NCBI GenBank assembly: GCA_034687125.1
Contig: JAQGBZ010000164.1
Location: 1 to 64,000, forward strand
DNA length: 64,000 nt
Source: Neelides folsomi
Lineage: Eukaryota; Arthropoda; Collembola; Neelipleona; Neelidae
Direction of reading: 5' to 3'
Positions 1 through 13,762 of this stretch are shown here, in pieces. Numbering within the stretch: position 1 is the stretch's first letter; every line of letters starts with the position of its first letter. Made by a program: the position numbers and the translations under genes. Under the pieces are notes generated by a model that was not told the origin of the DNA, searched no databases, and worked only from the letters and a program-made list of their open reading frames with translations.

Positions 1-1
1 T

Positions 2-541
2 GGAGAAAAACCATACAAGTGCACAATGTGCAAATATTCTAGCGGATATAAGGGAAGTTTAAATACCCATATGAGAAATTACTCTGGAGAAAAACCATAC
101 AAGTGCACAATGTGTAAATATTCTTGCGGACTTAAGGGAAGATTAAATACCCATATGAGAATTCACTCTGGAGAAAAACCATTCAATTGCACAATGTGCA
201 ACTATTCTTGTGGACAAAAGGGACACTTAATCAATCATATGAGTACTCACTCTGGAGAAAAACCATACAAGTGCACAATGTGCAAATATTCTAGCGGATA
301 TAAGGGAAGTTTAAATACCCATATGAGAACTCACTCTGGAGAAGAATCATACAAGTGCAAAATATGCAATAATCCATATAGACAGAAGCAACATTTAGAT
401 CGTCACAAGAATATTCACACTAGAGAAAAACCATGCAGGTGCACAATATGCAAATATTCATTCAGACATATTGAAAGTTTAAACAGTCACATGAAAATTC
501 ACACTATCAGAGAAAAACATCTGAAAAATAGTAATGAATGA
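2..541 (+). CDS. C2H2 zinc-finger protein, 3' end (5' part outside window)
   Basis: The frame is already open at base 2 and runs to a TGA ending at 541, so the gene starts left of the window. The visible part has six 28-residue C2H2 units joined by TGEKP-like linkers (SGEKPYKC), followed by a short basic tail. Finger 1 lacks its last zinc ligand: the H-x3-H position reads HMRNY, a His to Tyr change. Fingers 2 to 6 keep C-x2-C and H-x3-H. Finger 5 (CKIC...HKNIH) is the most divergent, and its following linker is TREKP. Fingers 1 and 4 are almost identical at DNA level, which indicates recent tandem duplication or gene conversion. Arrays of this type usually bind DNA in the nucleus, but no target can be inferred. 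The next 16 kb hold no convincing gene. Confidence in the family is high; the gene's identity is unknown. Confidence 0.9.
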   Translation, partial: GEKPYKCTMCKYSSGYKGSLNTHMRNYSGEKPYKCTMCKYSCGLKGRLNTHMRIHSGEKPFNCTMCNYSCGQKGHLINHMSTHSGEKPYKCTMCKYSSGYKGSLNTHMRTHSGEESYKCKICNNPYRQKQHLDRHKNIHTREKPCRCTICKYSFRHIESLNSHMKIHTIREKHLKNSNE

Positions 542-3500
542 AATTACCAATATGAGGATCAATTATTATTCACTTTAAAATCGGGTAATTCCTTATGTTG
601 TTACATACAGGCTAATATTTATATGATCAACGAGATTAAATAATTTCGAAAATGTATGATTTTTATAATGTAATCGAAAGACCAAACCGTGAGCGTTTCT
701 TGATTCACTCACTCCGGAGTTAAGTAAAAATTCCTTTTTTGAAATAAATGAAAGGACGAGTTTTCGCCGAAGTTTGAAGAAACCAAAAAGTTGAGTAAAA
801 GAAATTTAAGAAGTCAAATAAGATTAAGAAGGCGAAGTGGGAGGGCGAAGGAGGAGATGAAGAGGAGGAGATATAAAGTGTGATGGAATTTGTCCCATTT
901 TATTAAAAAATTCTCCGTCTGACGTTCTCCCGTTGGGTGAAGAAGATGAGTTCGTGGCAGTCAATGTGATATGAAATAGAAGAAGGAAATGAAGAAGATT
1001 CGAACAGCCGCTGAGAGAAGTGAAAAGACTCAACGAACAGATTACTCTACATAAAAAGGAAGATAAAATCCACTTTTGAGGAGAAAAATAACCAAAATGA
1101 AATTCCGCAGATAATCACAAATGGGAAGTTTTATTCACTTTTCACATTATTGAATTAACCAGCCTTTGTGTTTTGACCAAATTACTTGCAAAGTTAATTC
1201 ACTCAAATTGACACTAGCATTTTACGGTTCGCTGCTTCAGAATTTTCCCATTTAGTTTAATGAAAATCTTCATCCTATCTTTATAAACTATTTTCCATAT
1301 TATATTAAATAGATAACTAAATAATAACACAAGAGGTTCTTTTAAGTTTCCTATATAAATTGTAAACATTTTAAATATGAAATTTTAGTTTACTTAAAAT
1401 ATTTTTCAAGTTTAGTATTAAATACAAAGTAAACTTCGAACTAAAATAAATTAGCAAATTGTCATTTATATACTTATATAATTTTATAAAATAAACCATT
1501 GAATTTTTATATTGAAAAGATTCCTTCTCATTTTTTGGCATCTTATTAGCAAACTTTCACATCATTAAAAGATTAATTATTCATAAGAAGTTTTTAATAA
1601 AGTATTCAACTGGCAAAGGCATCTTTAATATTCATTTTTAAACTTTGCTTATTATCACTATCATATAGTCCATTGTTAATATACTTAGAGTCTAGAGTAG
1701 TTAAAAGTTTATATTACTATAAATAAGAACATTAAAATACAAGGGTTGATATAAATGATATCATGGCGTTCCAAATAAATATAAGATTATATGTTGAAAA
1801 GTTGACACCATACTGAACATGTCCGATCCAACGATCTGATAAAAAGTGCTATAATGAAAAATTCCTGAAAAGGTATAAAGAAATTTATCTTTTCCCCATT
1901 TGCCAAATCATCACTGACATTTGGAAAATTATCGCTCCTGTCATTTGTTGGAAAAGTCTGCTCATAATTCAACAAAGATCTCATAATTTATAATTATGCT
2001 AAAACTTTTTGCATAGGTATATGAAAACGGTCTAACTAATAAGTATAATTACAATCAATATAAAAATCCCCAAAAGTTATTCGAATTCATTAAACTTATA
2101 AAAATTCAAATAAATTGTCTTTTGCACTGTAAATATTTATTAAACGTTCACTATTTATTGATTGTTTATGGTTTAAAGTCTTTAAAGGATGAACTTAAAT
2201 CTTGTGAACAATATTTACACTAAAAGTAAAAGCCAATGGCCATTAAAGACTGAATGGATTCAAAAGCCCCTTTATAAATTTTATGGATGAGCTGTAAGAG
2301 GTTCTTACAATACGTAACTAATATGAATGTTGGTTTTAGTTTTAAACAAAATGTCCCTTACCATAACCCTTACCCCATTACTTTATTTTTATAAAAAGGA
2401 TGTTGTTTATTGTACAGAGACAACTTACTAACGATAAGTACATTTACAACATTTAGTTTTTGTGAGTTACATGACTGTCACTTTTAAGCTGAAGTGTATT
2501 GATGCTCTTGGTATAATATTTTATCTTTAATCCAAGATCCTTGCTAAAGAAGCTTATATAAAATATAGCTAAAATATAAAACAATAATGAAAAATTATAA
2601 TATATTTCATTATAATTTGCAAAACAAGATTACTAATAGATTAATATCGCGTATATTTTAAATAGTTATACGATTTGTTCAATCACGAACCATAATTAAA
2701 ATGGTTCAAACCCGCAATATATAATTAATTTTTGGCAATTTATAAACACTGAGCATTTTCTCTATTTAGGTTTTATTGGAGTCCATAGGGTTTTAAAGTT
2801 TTGAAAGACCACCCATAGAAATCCTTCCCACAACGTTAAATTATATTTTGCAAATCTCAGCCTAATTAATCAAAGTTTGTCAGTTTGAAATCAAAGTTAA
2901 TTATTCCTACCCGGTGATTATGTGAAAGTCTTAAGCCTCTGAATCCATCCAGTTTCTTCGTTTATTTCTTTACGCCTCACAGAAGATTGATCGTAATGGG
3001 AATGAACACTGAGAGAAAATCCCCTTAATAAGCAGCTAACATAATCACAACCACTCAACGGTCCCAATGTACTTCAAAGTCTCTGCTTAATAAAACATCC
3101 ATTTAAACTCTTGCATGCAAAGGATTAATTCCTCAATGCTTATAATGCGAATAGTTTTATACAAACTTGAAGATAAATCACCAAAATATTCTTTCAGCCT
3201 CAACTTAAAATTGTTATTTCTCTTTACAACTTAAGTTCATAAAAGTGTTTACATAATATACAACATAAATAACCAACATAGTAGGTACTTATCCGTATTA
3301 ATATTACACATATCTGCATATTACATAATTAAACATTTTCTCATTATTTTTGCGGATTTGTTCAAGAAAACCAGAAATTGGTAATTTGAATGGTTTGAGT
3401 GAATAGAAGCGTTGAGTGCATTGAGTAAAAATCCCATTTGAGATGAGATGAATTATTGATCGGGATTTCTATTACATCCAATAAATCGAGTTAAAATATT

Positions 3501-4500
3501 CAAAATTCTCCTTTTGAGATGTTTGTACGCCAAAGATTTAGAGGTTCTGAGAGGACTCAGGAGAGATTTCACTCTACTTAACCTTAATGTGTTTTTTGAG
3601 CCTGATGGAACGGAGAATCCATCTTGGTAAGGTAAAGGAAGTTCTTCACTGGGCTTACACATCTATCTCCTAATTCTTCCTTTTATTTCCTCCCGACCAA
3701 CATTTCCCATCATCTTATTACCTCTGAGCATTTTTCAGCTCTAAGCACGTTTGAGCTTGACATATTATTTGAAGTTCAAATCGGAGGTGAAAGTATAAAT
3801 GAGGTTATATCCTGATCCCTTGTAATATGCAAACCCGATTTGCAACCCTGGTGGTTATAAGCTCAGCCCGGGTTATATTCCGGGACTTAAACTCCAACTA
3901 TGGGAAAAGAGGAGAGAATGAGATATGGAAAGGATTTTAACATGCGTCTGTTTACAAGGACCCCAAATACGGATTTTTGTATGGGAATGCATAAGGGAGG
4001 ATGAGGATCGAACAGAAGGACTCGTCTCGTGAGAAAAGATTAGATGGATTAAAATGTATAAGGGGAGACTCGACGTTCACGCGGGACTTCACCAGCTCCA
4101 TGAATATTCCCATTTTATTCTTTCTCTTTTCCATCCTTTTACTTACCATTTTATCATAGATAGTACTTATATAGAGAGATTGGGCGGATTCAAGTAAATT
4201 CAATTCTGTTTAGAACCAAACATATACCATACAATACAATACATACAATATGAAGTGTTTATATAAGTACATAAATATCATATAATTGGTATCTGTAGCT
4301 TAACCTTAATAATTCCAAACCTTATTGATATTCCAAAATCCTTTTCCACCAATCCCCGTTATCAATTTCTTATGTTCACATTCACATATACCGGTTTGGT
4401 TCAATTAGAAGCCCTTGCTCGAATAGAAGCTATGGGCTGATCCTAGAATTTTAATACAAATCAGGGTTTCTAATCGAACCAAAAGGGGAAGATCTAAAGA
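542..4500. other. Gene-free AT-rich stretch
   Basis: No reading frame here has recognisable domains, coding-like composition or paired splice signals. The short open frames (for example near 824-1033, 3453-3662 and 3952-4203) look like chance frames in locally GC-richer patches. There is no obvious repeat or RNA gene. Confidence 0.5.
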
Positions 4501-4502
4501 TA

Positions 4503-4590
4503 TACTGGGCGAGTCTTAAATTATACAATCTATTATTTGCATTTTGCATAACTACATATAGAAAATGCGTAAATTTAGGCTCGTCCTGTA
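4503..4590. mobile_element. Short hairpin MITE, TA-flanked
   Basis: The 88-bp element has imperfect terminal inverted repeats. The left end reads TACTGGGCGAGTCTTAAATT; the right end, reverse-complemented, reads TACAGGACGAGCCTAAATTT. The terminal TA dinucleotides fit the target site of Tc1/mariner-type transposition. It has no coding capacity, so it would be non-autonomous. The family is not recognised. Confidence 0.6.
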
Positions 4591-5743
4591 TATAATATAT
4601 ATTATTAGATCATAAAATTGAATTTATGTAGAAAAATAAATATTTGCATGTTTGGTATTTTTTGGCACAAGGCCTCTTTTTTGTGCGTTGAATGAAGGCG
4701 GTAATAAAGAAGATGGTCTTATGGTCTTTTGATATCCTGGATGATGAGGACGGGCATAAATTGGGCCAGTGAAGGGGCAGAGTGAAAACGGAGATTGTGA
4801 GAGTCGGGGAGGAAGTGGGCCGGAAGAGTTGACTTTCCCCCCGTCACGTAATCTGCTCTCTCGTGAAATTTGTAAAAGTGAGGAGGGAAGGTAATAAGAA
4901 AACCACATGGGGATGAATTATTTCCACAGTGTGGGTTGATCCATCGGCGGGTTTTTTAAATTCATCCTTTTCAAAAGGAATGTTTAAGAATGGAATTGAG
5001 GAAGTCTATGGATCTGACTGACAACCGGTAGTTTATCATTCTTCGTCCCTCAATAGGGAAACTCCAAATGGCAAAAAGGCATTGATTTATGTTTCAAACC
5101 CGTGGCAATTTTTGGAGTAGCGATGGATTTCTCAAGAGTTGAAATATGAAATTGATCGATAGGTTTCGACTCTCACCCAAATTCACAACCTTTTTTAACG
5201 TTCTTCTTTTCTCTCCCCTTTACACTTCCTTTATACTTACATACATTACATATCTGTACAAGTTACAGAACTTGGAGTTTCAAATTTCGGTTCCTTCAAT
5301 CCAATCGACGGGAAGATTTGTTCTTTGAGAGATTTTCTACATCTCTTCTATCTTCGACTTCCTTCTGATCCTTGGGGTCCAACATTACATAAATACATAC
5401 TTATCAGGCATCTCTCACCTTAAACCCCCATGGTCGGGAGCCTTTTAGGAAGAATGATCAATATTTGTCTAACTTTTGGTGTTTCCTCTTCCTTCACTCT
5501 CCTTGACAGATCCGATTCCGCTTCCACTCATCCTTAAACTCAAGAAAGTATTTATCATATTCATCACACACCTCGTTATGCATTTTTAAAACCCCCACTT
5601 TTGCTTATTAGAAAGAACCCCTCAAGCTCAAACCACGATTATTCCTATCCTTAAAACCCTAATGTTATTTTCTCCTTTTTTATTATATCACACACTATAT
5701 TGTACTAACATAACAATAAGTATTCTATGTATTACATTACATG
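4591..5743. other. Gene-free AT-rich stretch
   Basis: Only short unrecognised open frames were seen, on both strands at about 4620-4910 and 5146-5328. No splice structure or conserved domain was found. Confidence 0.45.
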
Positions 5744-5825
5744 TACAGGGTGGGCCATAAGTATCTTTCTTTTATTATACAATTGTTTATTTAAAAAGGA
5801 AAGATACTTATGGCCCACCCTGTAT
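5744..5825. mobile_element. Near-perfect palindromic MITE, TA target site
   Basis: The arms match perfectly for 26 bp, beginning TACAGGGTGGGCCATAAGTA and ending with its reverse complement before CCCTGTA. A loop of about 30 bp separates them. The CAGGGTG start and TA flanks are typical of non-autonomous Tc1/mariner/IS630 relatives. The perfect arms suggest a young copy. The transcript would fold into a long hairpin. Confidence 0.75.
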
Positions 5826-8800
5826 ACAACATACTGGCAGCATAGCTACCATATATGATATGTTGCATACCTAGAGTATACAATATACTGAGTACTGTAG
5901 TTTGGTTCTTATATCTAATCAACGAAGCAAAGAATTGTTGAATAAAGGATGAGTGTTTCATATAAGTGAGAGTATTTCTTATTTTAGTAATTTGCAAAAT
6001 CGTGTATGCGATAATTCACAATGGCTCCCAACTCTCTTGAGAGTTAAATGGAAAAGAGAAGAGCCATTTAAGGAATTCTGCGAAAACTAAAGAAGGTGAA
6101 TTTCAACTTTCTCACTTCTTATATTCATTATATTTTATAACAATATAAAATTATCCAGGATGAAAACATCTTACAATATATAGGTATACCACCTTTATAC
6201 ATTTTGGATGCTTTTTTATAAACTATTCATACTTATATTGTGTAATATACCAAACTGCATACATTTATCTGAACATACCAATTCCTACATATCTGAATAT
6301 GTTTACATTTGTAAGAATACGTATCCCATTCCTATTTATTTGTAAGTAATATACTAGAGAACATGTAGTATATGGTGTATTTATAAGGTATATGGTAAGT
6401 GAATGCGGTGAGTCTTTTACGGCTCTACTTTTGTGGATCGCAAACCCCACCACTCCACACAATGAACGGAGGGTTGAAAGTTATTGGATGGCTAATACAA
6501 CGAAGAAGATGAAGAAAGCAACCGGAGAGAGAAAATGGAATGGAACTAAGGACCTGGAACCATTCACATTTTCACATCCCACTCATTCAAATCCAACATA
6601 TTATGCAAACAACTATACCTACCATACAGTGGGAGAGTATTACATATGCCCAGTGGTACACTTCTTGAATATAAATATATAAATACACATATAAGTGCCA
6701 TATAATACATTCCCACCTTATAAGAATCATATGTAGTTTCGTAAATGCATAAGTATTATGTGCACTTTAACAGTTGTTATACTGATATAATATATGGAAT
6801 GTATGGTATAAGGAATATATAATATAGTATGTATATGGAATATATGCATAATGAGGATAAAAGTTTCTTGTTCATAAGGTGGGGGTGTGGAAAATGAATA
6901 TGAAGGGGAAAGCGGCAGTTTGCGGGCGAAGGAATTTAATCTGATCGTCTCATCTCCGAATCTCCCTGAATAAAAAGGGCATGATGAGGAGAAGGACAAG
7001 ATGGGGGAAATGAATGAGCCGGTAAATGAATGAGTCTCACAGTTGATGATGGAGAAGAGAATGAAGAGTCTTGATATTCCCAGGATTGTGGAGAGTGATG
7101 AAGAGCCCTCGGTCCTTTCATTTCCATCTTCAGCTCAATGGAATTGTACAATCAGAATATTCACGCCTCCCCGACCTCCTTTCCCCTCACAAGGACCAAA
7201 GTCTAATAATGTAATAAGAAACTCCATCCTTTCACATTTAATAACTACGCGTCTAAGGAACTCTTTCTTTACAAAGACCTTCAAACGTCAAGGAATTGAT
7301 CCTACAAGAATTTAACCCAACTAATAGTTAAATCAATTATTTTCGATGGTTTTTTCCCATTTAATTATATTTTATTTTATAATATTAAATTAAATATGAT
7401 TAAAGTTTATTAGATGGGACTTAATCAACAAATTTTTCCTTATAGGATACTTTCTCCATTTAAAAAAATAATTAACTCAATTATTTAAAAATTTACCTAT
7501 AGGTACAATCAAATAGCATTATATCTATTTTACAAATAGTTTAAAGGTGAATAGGTGAATGCTATTCATTTAACTCTAGCTTAATCTTACATTTTTTTGA
7601 GTTTGATGTTTCTGACTTTGAAGAATCCTCGGATTTAAATTGGATAAAAATTATTGGAAAGGAAGTTTAGGTTGATTTGAATATTTATGCCTAAGTAGAA
7701 TCACATTAGTTGAGTTGTCCTATATAAAAGTACATTATAATTATTCTTCCAACTCTATCGATGGAATTTTGAAATGGGGAATGGCGGAGCGTAAGGGAAT
7801 TTTGAACCAAGGCCGGGTTTTTCCTCCCTCCCTGATTTACCTCACTCCTTTTTTCAACCTTTTCCCTCATAATATAATTTCCCTTTTGGAAAGAGAAAGG
7901 GAAGGCGGCCAAGTCATTTATCTGGGAATTAAGCATAAAAAGAGATAAACAAATTGCTCACATTTCTCCAAATTTGCGCGTATTTAGATTGGGGAGATTG
8001 TTCAGGCAGGCAGAAAATGCTAAAACTTAAGAACAAATATTAATGCTGCGGGCTTATACAAAGCAACACAAAATACATAATACAAATTCGTATAATACAT
8101 AGGTAATACATATTCAAATAATACAATATAATACTATATAGTACACATATCTTTCCTTCTTTTATATATTATACCATTTTCAAATATGGTTTATTTGAAC
8201 TTTTTTAGGCATATATAACCAATGTTAAATAATATAAATTACAACTTTTATAAAGCACAAGGACGCTTTTTCTTATAAACATAAAAGTAAGAGTTGGGCC
8301 ATTTTATTAAATATCCTTCCTAATTCTGCATTCAGAGCTTCGTACCACTCACGTACAACATTCATACTTATTAACACTTCTTCACTCCCAAACTTGTTAG
8401 AAAAATTTGATTAAAAGTTTCCACTCTTTCCAGAGAGCCATGATGAAGTGGAACAGGAAATCAGCGAGACAAATTTCCTCTATCCAAATTAGGAAAAGTT
8501 TTAGAGTTGATGCGATATAGATAATCATATAAGCCATTCATTACAGATACTTGATAAGAAATATTACAAAAACACATTGAACATGTTAAAACTTTTATAA
8601 AGATGGAATTGGCAATTACGAATTAGTATAACAAACTCATTTTTACACAAACTTACATTAAGTAAAATATATTTGTATAAATATTTACATTATACGTAAA
8701 GTAAATTTTGGAGATTGTGGTACTGGGCAACTATATATAAAATATTCTGATATATTAAATAAAATATTTAATATTTTTTATAATAATCGACAGTGAAGAA

Positions 8801-11800
8801 TTGAATCCATTTTTCTTTTATTTATCCTATCCAAATTAGGGGGCTTCATTTACTTAGCGAACTCCTTGAAGACTAACGAAGTGGGAAAAATCAATTTATC
8901 TGTCTGATGCTCAACGGGTGGATTGATGTGTGAATGAAAATGTAATATGGAATTATCGGAAGAGAAGAAAAGAGCTCAAATCTCAAATATATGCCCCCTT
9001 TGGATCAGCTGAAAAAACCAATTTAGATTCAGAGTCGAGATATAAAGTATGAAGGACGAAACTCTCCACGAATGTAATGGAATGAAGAAAAAAGGAGTTT
9101 TGGGATATTCGGAGATTTTATTCAATCGAAATCGTAAGTGTCGAAGGGTCCGCCCAACCGATGAGAGAAAAAGGAGAGAAAAGTGGAATTGTGGGATTCG
9201 CGCCCTTTTCACATCGAGATCCTTCTTTGAGTATTCTGGTTTGCGAAATAAATGCATAAGAATTGGATAAGAAATGTCTTTTTTCTGTTGGGCAGGAAAG
9301 ATGAGAAAAGCAATAATCTCTATTGAGAAATCAATCCTTCCACTTCTTTTCATATTTTTTCCTTTTTTAGGATCGTAGAAAGTAAAATAAAATAGATTTG
9401 ATTCGAATAATCATTTTTCTCTTTGACCTTTCAAACTTTCATCCTTTTCGTGATTCAACCCATTTTATATCTTTCCCTTTCTCCGGCTCCATTTGAGGGA
9501 ACTGTAAATATTTATACAGGTGTATGGGCTTTGGGCCCTTTTTGACCATTTTCAAAATTGGAAGTCTTTTTGTATTATAATAATGGTTTATCTCCTTCCA
9601 TAAGCTCTCCTTATTTATCATTTCCCAAATCGCATTCCCAATCGCATTCCTTTATTGAGAGGATGGAAAAGTTCGTGAGGGGTTTACTAAAAACTATGTA
9701 GGACAAGCATTAAAATCTTACGTCTTCCAGGTAAGAGCTTAGAAGTTCATATAAGGGAATGAAATCCTATGAAGGGGAAAGAACCCTTCATTGTATGAGG
9801 GTGAGACAACAAAGGTTTTCCCTTTCAAAGGATTTACTCTTTCGGGCGGTTTATGAACACACAAATTTCCCTCAACCGAGAAATGGGGAATGGGGATATA
9901 TTGGAAAATTCGATAAGATGGGTCTCCCCGGGAGGAGGAGAAAAAACCCGCGTGTGAGAAGAAAATATTGGGATGGAAAGGAAAGTGGTTCAGAATCGAG
10001 TTTATTATCATGCATTAAACTTCATTCCTGTTGACAAAGATATTCTCACCTTTTGGCCCTTCAATCCCAATTGCTTTAGAATCCATTAGTTCCATCATCA
10101 TTCGATTCCCATTTTGGGCCATTAGGAGGCCATTTAAATTGAAATGACCTCAGGATTTCAACCCTTTTTTATAAAATGAAAACTCTCATTTGCTCTCTCA
10201 TTGTTTGAGTTCTTTATCCCTCAAGGAAGAGAATATATCATCCAATATAAAATATATACACAAATATACCCTCCTGTATATCATACATATAAAATAATAT
10301 TAGGTATAGTATAATATTACCTCAAGATATAAAAAATATATCATGATTAAATAGATTATTTTAGTATAGACTATATATGATATGAAATAGATTTTTTATT
10401 ATATATTATATGATCGTATGAAATATATTATTATAATGATAGATATTATAGAGAATGTAAAATATATGTGGATATATGAGATCAGAAAAAAAACTTCAAT
10501 TTCCTACAAAGTTTAATATGGACCAGAGGAGCAAATACACTTGGTTGAATCAATAGTAAAGTCTTCTTGATTTAAAAATCTTTTATTAAGAACTCTCTCC
10601 ACCTCCGTCATATGAAATGAAAAAAGGAGGGAAAGAGATAGGAAAGATCCGACGAAGGTGTTCATCTCTCGAATTTTGTGAAAGTGGCATTTCGGGAATC
10701 GAATATTTCATGCACGATACATGAAAACCGAATGGAGGTTGAATATATGAATTCATGTTCACATGAACAATGTATGAATACATACCTCTAACTGGCTCGT
10801 CTCTCAAACTATGTACATAAATATCTTAGGGGAGCGTGAAAAAAGAAATTCCTTTTCGACTGGAAAAACCAAAATGCGAAACGAATCTCTAAGTGGATAA
10901 AGAAAGAAGACGTATGAATTTTTCATAAGATTTTTTTACTCTTTGAAAACCAATTTGACATTTTCATTTTGGAATTTTCTTAAAATGTGATTCCCAAATT
11001 TCTGTTCCTTTTAAAACCTAATTTTATTTACAAGTTTAGCAAAACCAATTTGATGGTTTTTTAGCCCAACTTTAAAAAAATTTCTCGCCAATTTATAACC
11101 ATTACTCAACGCCTATTTTTTATTAAGAATTTTCTACAACTTTCTACTTTACTGTATAAGAGCCTCTTAGAAAAAAATAAAATAAGAAATAAAAATTCCA
11201 AAAAGAAAAACATATTCTAACTGTAAGCCCACATATTTAATGCACATAGATAAAGGATGATGCATATTTATTTTATATAAGTAAATTTAACCTTATATGA
11301 CTATATCAAAAAAGTTAATATAACACTGTGAAAAAAGTACATGATGTATGGGACAACATCAAGGTTGTATTTTACTCTCCCCAAAACATGCACAATATAA
11401 ATGTAAAATATGCAATGCATGCCATGAATTCTTGAACATTTCTGCAACATTTGAAGAAGGAAAAAGTGATGGCGAATTTTGCATCACTGATGGATAGACA
11501 GTTTTTATGATGAAAGGAACCGAAAAAGTTTTGACACGTACGATACAGAATATTATATTGTCTCAGGTTCAGAAATTCGATTTGGATTTTGACAGGAAAG
11601 ACAGAAGACAAATTGTGGGAGTTGGAATGAACCCGAAGATGCAATTCCAAGACATATTTTTGTATTTCCATTCATCGAACCCCAAGGTCTTTCCATCATG
11701 TCAAATGCCAATCATCAATTATGGCCCATTGTGGTCGTTGGGGCAAAATTCTTTATGAGAATGTTCCTTGTGAGACAAAAGGGATCAATTGAGACAATGG

Positions 11801-13762
11801 GCGATTCGGTTTCCTCTTCCAGAACCTTCAGTTCCATCATCCTCGCTACTCTTAACAGATCAGCACAAATTTAATGGTTATATCTCGATAAAACGGATCA
11901 AACTCAAAAACTTCATCCGTTTGCACCAATCCACATTTAACAATTATGAGCCTTAAGGAGTAAAACCATATTATTTAGAACGCGGTTCTTCAAATATTAA
12001 TGGTGGCATTAAAGGGGGAATAAAGTCGTGCGTGTTTGGGAATGTCCAAAACACCGCACGTTGGTTATCCAATAAAATTAAGATAATTAAGAGCCGGAAT
12101 GGGCATTAAAGTTATTAAAGTATTAAATTATTAAATAATAAATTCATTAGATGTTCTTCATTGTGTTTAAAACAATGTAAAGGACTTATTCATTTGTTTC
12201 ATTATGCTTTCACTTCCATTAATTGGTAAATAACTTGTCTAGACACTCCTCATTATTATTGTAAAATTGTAATATAGTAATTGTATATTTAATTAAGGCT
12301 TAATTAATATCTCAATTAATTTTGGTATACATATCACCACTATTTAATTAAGAATCTTATTAACCATAAATAATATATGTGCAATGTTCAGTTGTCGCCG
12401 ATCTACTTACCTATTATTAATTGTGGAAATTGTTAATATTAATTTAAATAAATTATTAATTAAATGGATTTTGATGTATGAGCCAAGATGTTCAATTTAA
12501 AATTCGCTGTCAGAGTAAAATTCAAATTGGAGCCCCAAAGTAAATGCAGGGGAAGGATTGTAAAATGAATATGCTGAAGGGATTTTTAATTTCGGGGCTT
12601 TGTTTCGACGGAATTTTTTAGGGGAGGAGATTAAATTTTTTAATCATTGGGCTCTCGCATGTTGGTTGAGTAAAAGTCCCTATATTTATCAAAGTGTCAA
12701 AGGGGAAGGAACTTTTAATATTTCCCTCCCATCAACTGTAAGTTTAAGTTAAAGAAGTAAAAAAGATTTCGCTGAGGGGTAGATAGGAACAATATTGCCG
12801 AGCTTGCGAAAACGAGAGGGAGAGAAAAGTCTTTTCCTCTGTCTGTCAATAATACCTCCATTAGATTCGGGGCGAGCAGTTGGCTCGCCCCGAACAGCCC
12901 GAAAGATCACTTTTGGATCTGACAAAATTTTTCAAGAGACCCGAAGACCTTCAATGCTCATCGCCCTCCCCCCATTTTCATTTTCCCTCTTTGGCTTCCC
13001 TTTAGAGAAATGAATTATTACAGCCGAGCCCAAACTACTAAAAATCCCCTAATTCATGGCGACCGTTCGACTCTCCTGATTATGACCGGAAACGGACGAA
13101 GAATCGAGCGAAATCCAATGGATTCTTTTCCTTTGGATTGTACAGAGGAAATCCGTACGTCATTTTCCATTTCACGTTCCCCATCGTTCATGACGTTTGC
13201 CTTCTATGCTACGTTGGTCCCTCCAAAGGGGCGAATTTCTTTATCAAGGAAATGATTTTACACGCTTAAAGAATAAATTTACATTTAATTACACCACTTA
13301 CCCCGCTCGATCAAAATCTTATTACATGCAAGGTCTTAAAAATTCAACGTCTTCTTATCAACTTTCCCTTCCTTTCCCTTCTCCTACCTTTGCTTTAGCT
13401 TTACTTTAGTAGATTTCTGGGTTTGTTTTCGGTTTAACCGGAATATTGCATGAGTTGGGTTGACAAGTATTTTCACCTTCGTTTGTCACTTTTAAATAGT
13501 TTTAAACTTGATAATGACGCATGTCGTGGAGGTATGCATTTCCTTACACAAAATATTTAATTACTGTGATTTCACCAGGAAGTATTCAAGTGTGGTCTTG
13601 AATGAATAAATAATAACATGCATATGGTATACTATATACATTACATAAATGTACAGGTATACTTCAATTCTTCATTTACTCATACTGACAAAATAACATG
13701 TATACCTTTTTGTAAGTACGTAATTCCGAGTCCTTTTGTGTACGAACGATTGTATTTTTACA
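5826..13762. other. Gene-free AT-rich stretch with GC-richer patches
   Basis: No gene could be supported over about 8 kb. Patches near 6390-7290, 7715-7948, 9049-9353, 9739-10034, 11372-11758 and 12795-13255 hold open frames of 60 to 125 codons on both strands, with no domain and no convincing splice context. Some could be distal exons, but nothing visible supports that. A GC-rich perfect hairpin at 12866-12894 is listed separately. Confidence 0.45.
12866..12894. other. Perfect 12-bp GC-rich stem-loop
   Basis: The arm TTCGGGGCGAGC is followed by the 5-base spacer AGTTG and the exact reverse complement GCTCGCCCCGAA. It stands out against AT-rich surroundings. It could be a structured RNA element, a protein-binding palindrome or a remnant of a small transposon. 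Nothing else identifies it. Confidence 0.5.

Noticed and set aside
11372-11758. Overlapping open frames of 99 (-) and 83 (+) codons
   Set aside because: Neither has a recognisable domain. Another minus frame gives fragments that look like a decayed element, but the evidence is too weak to name it.
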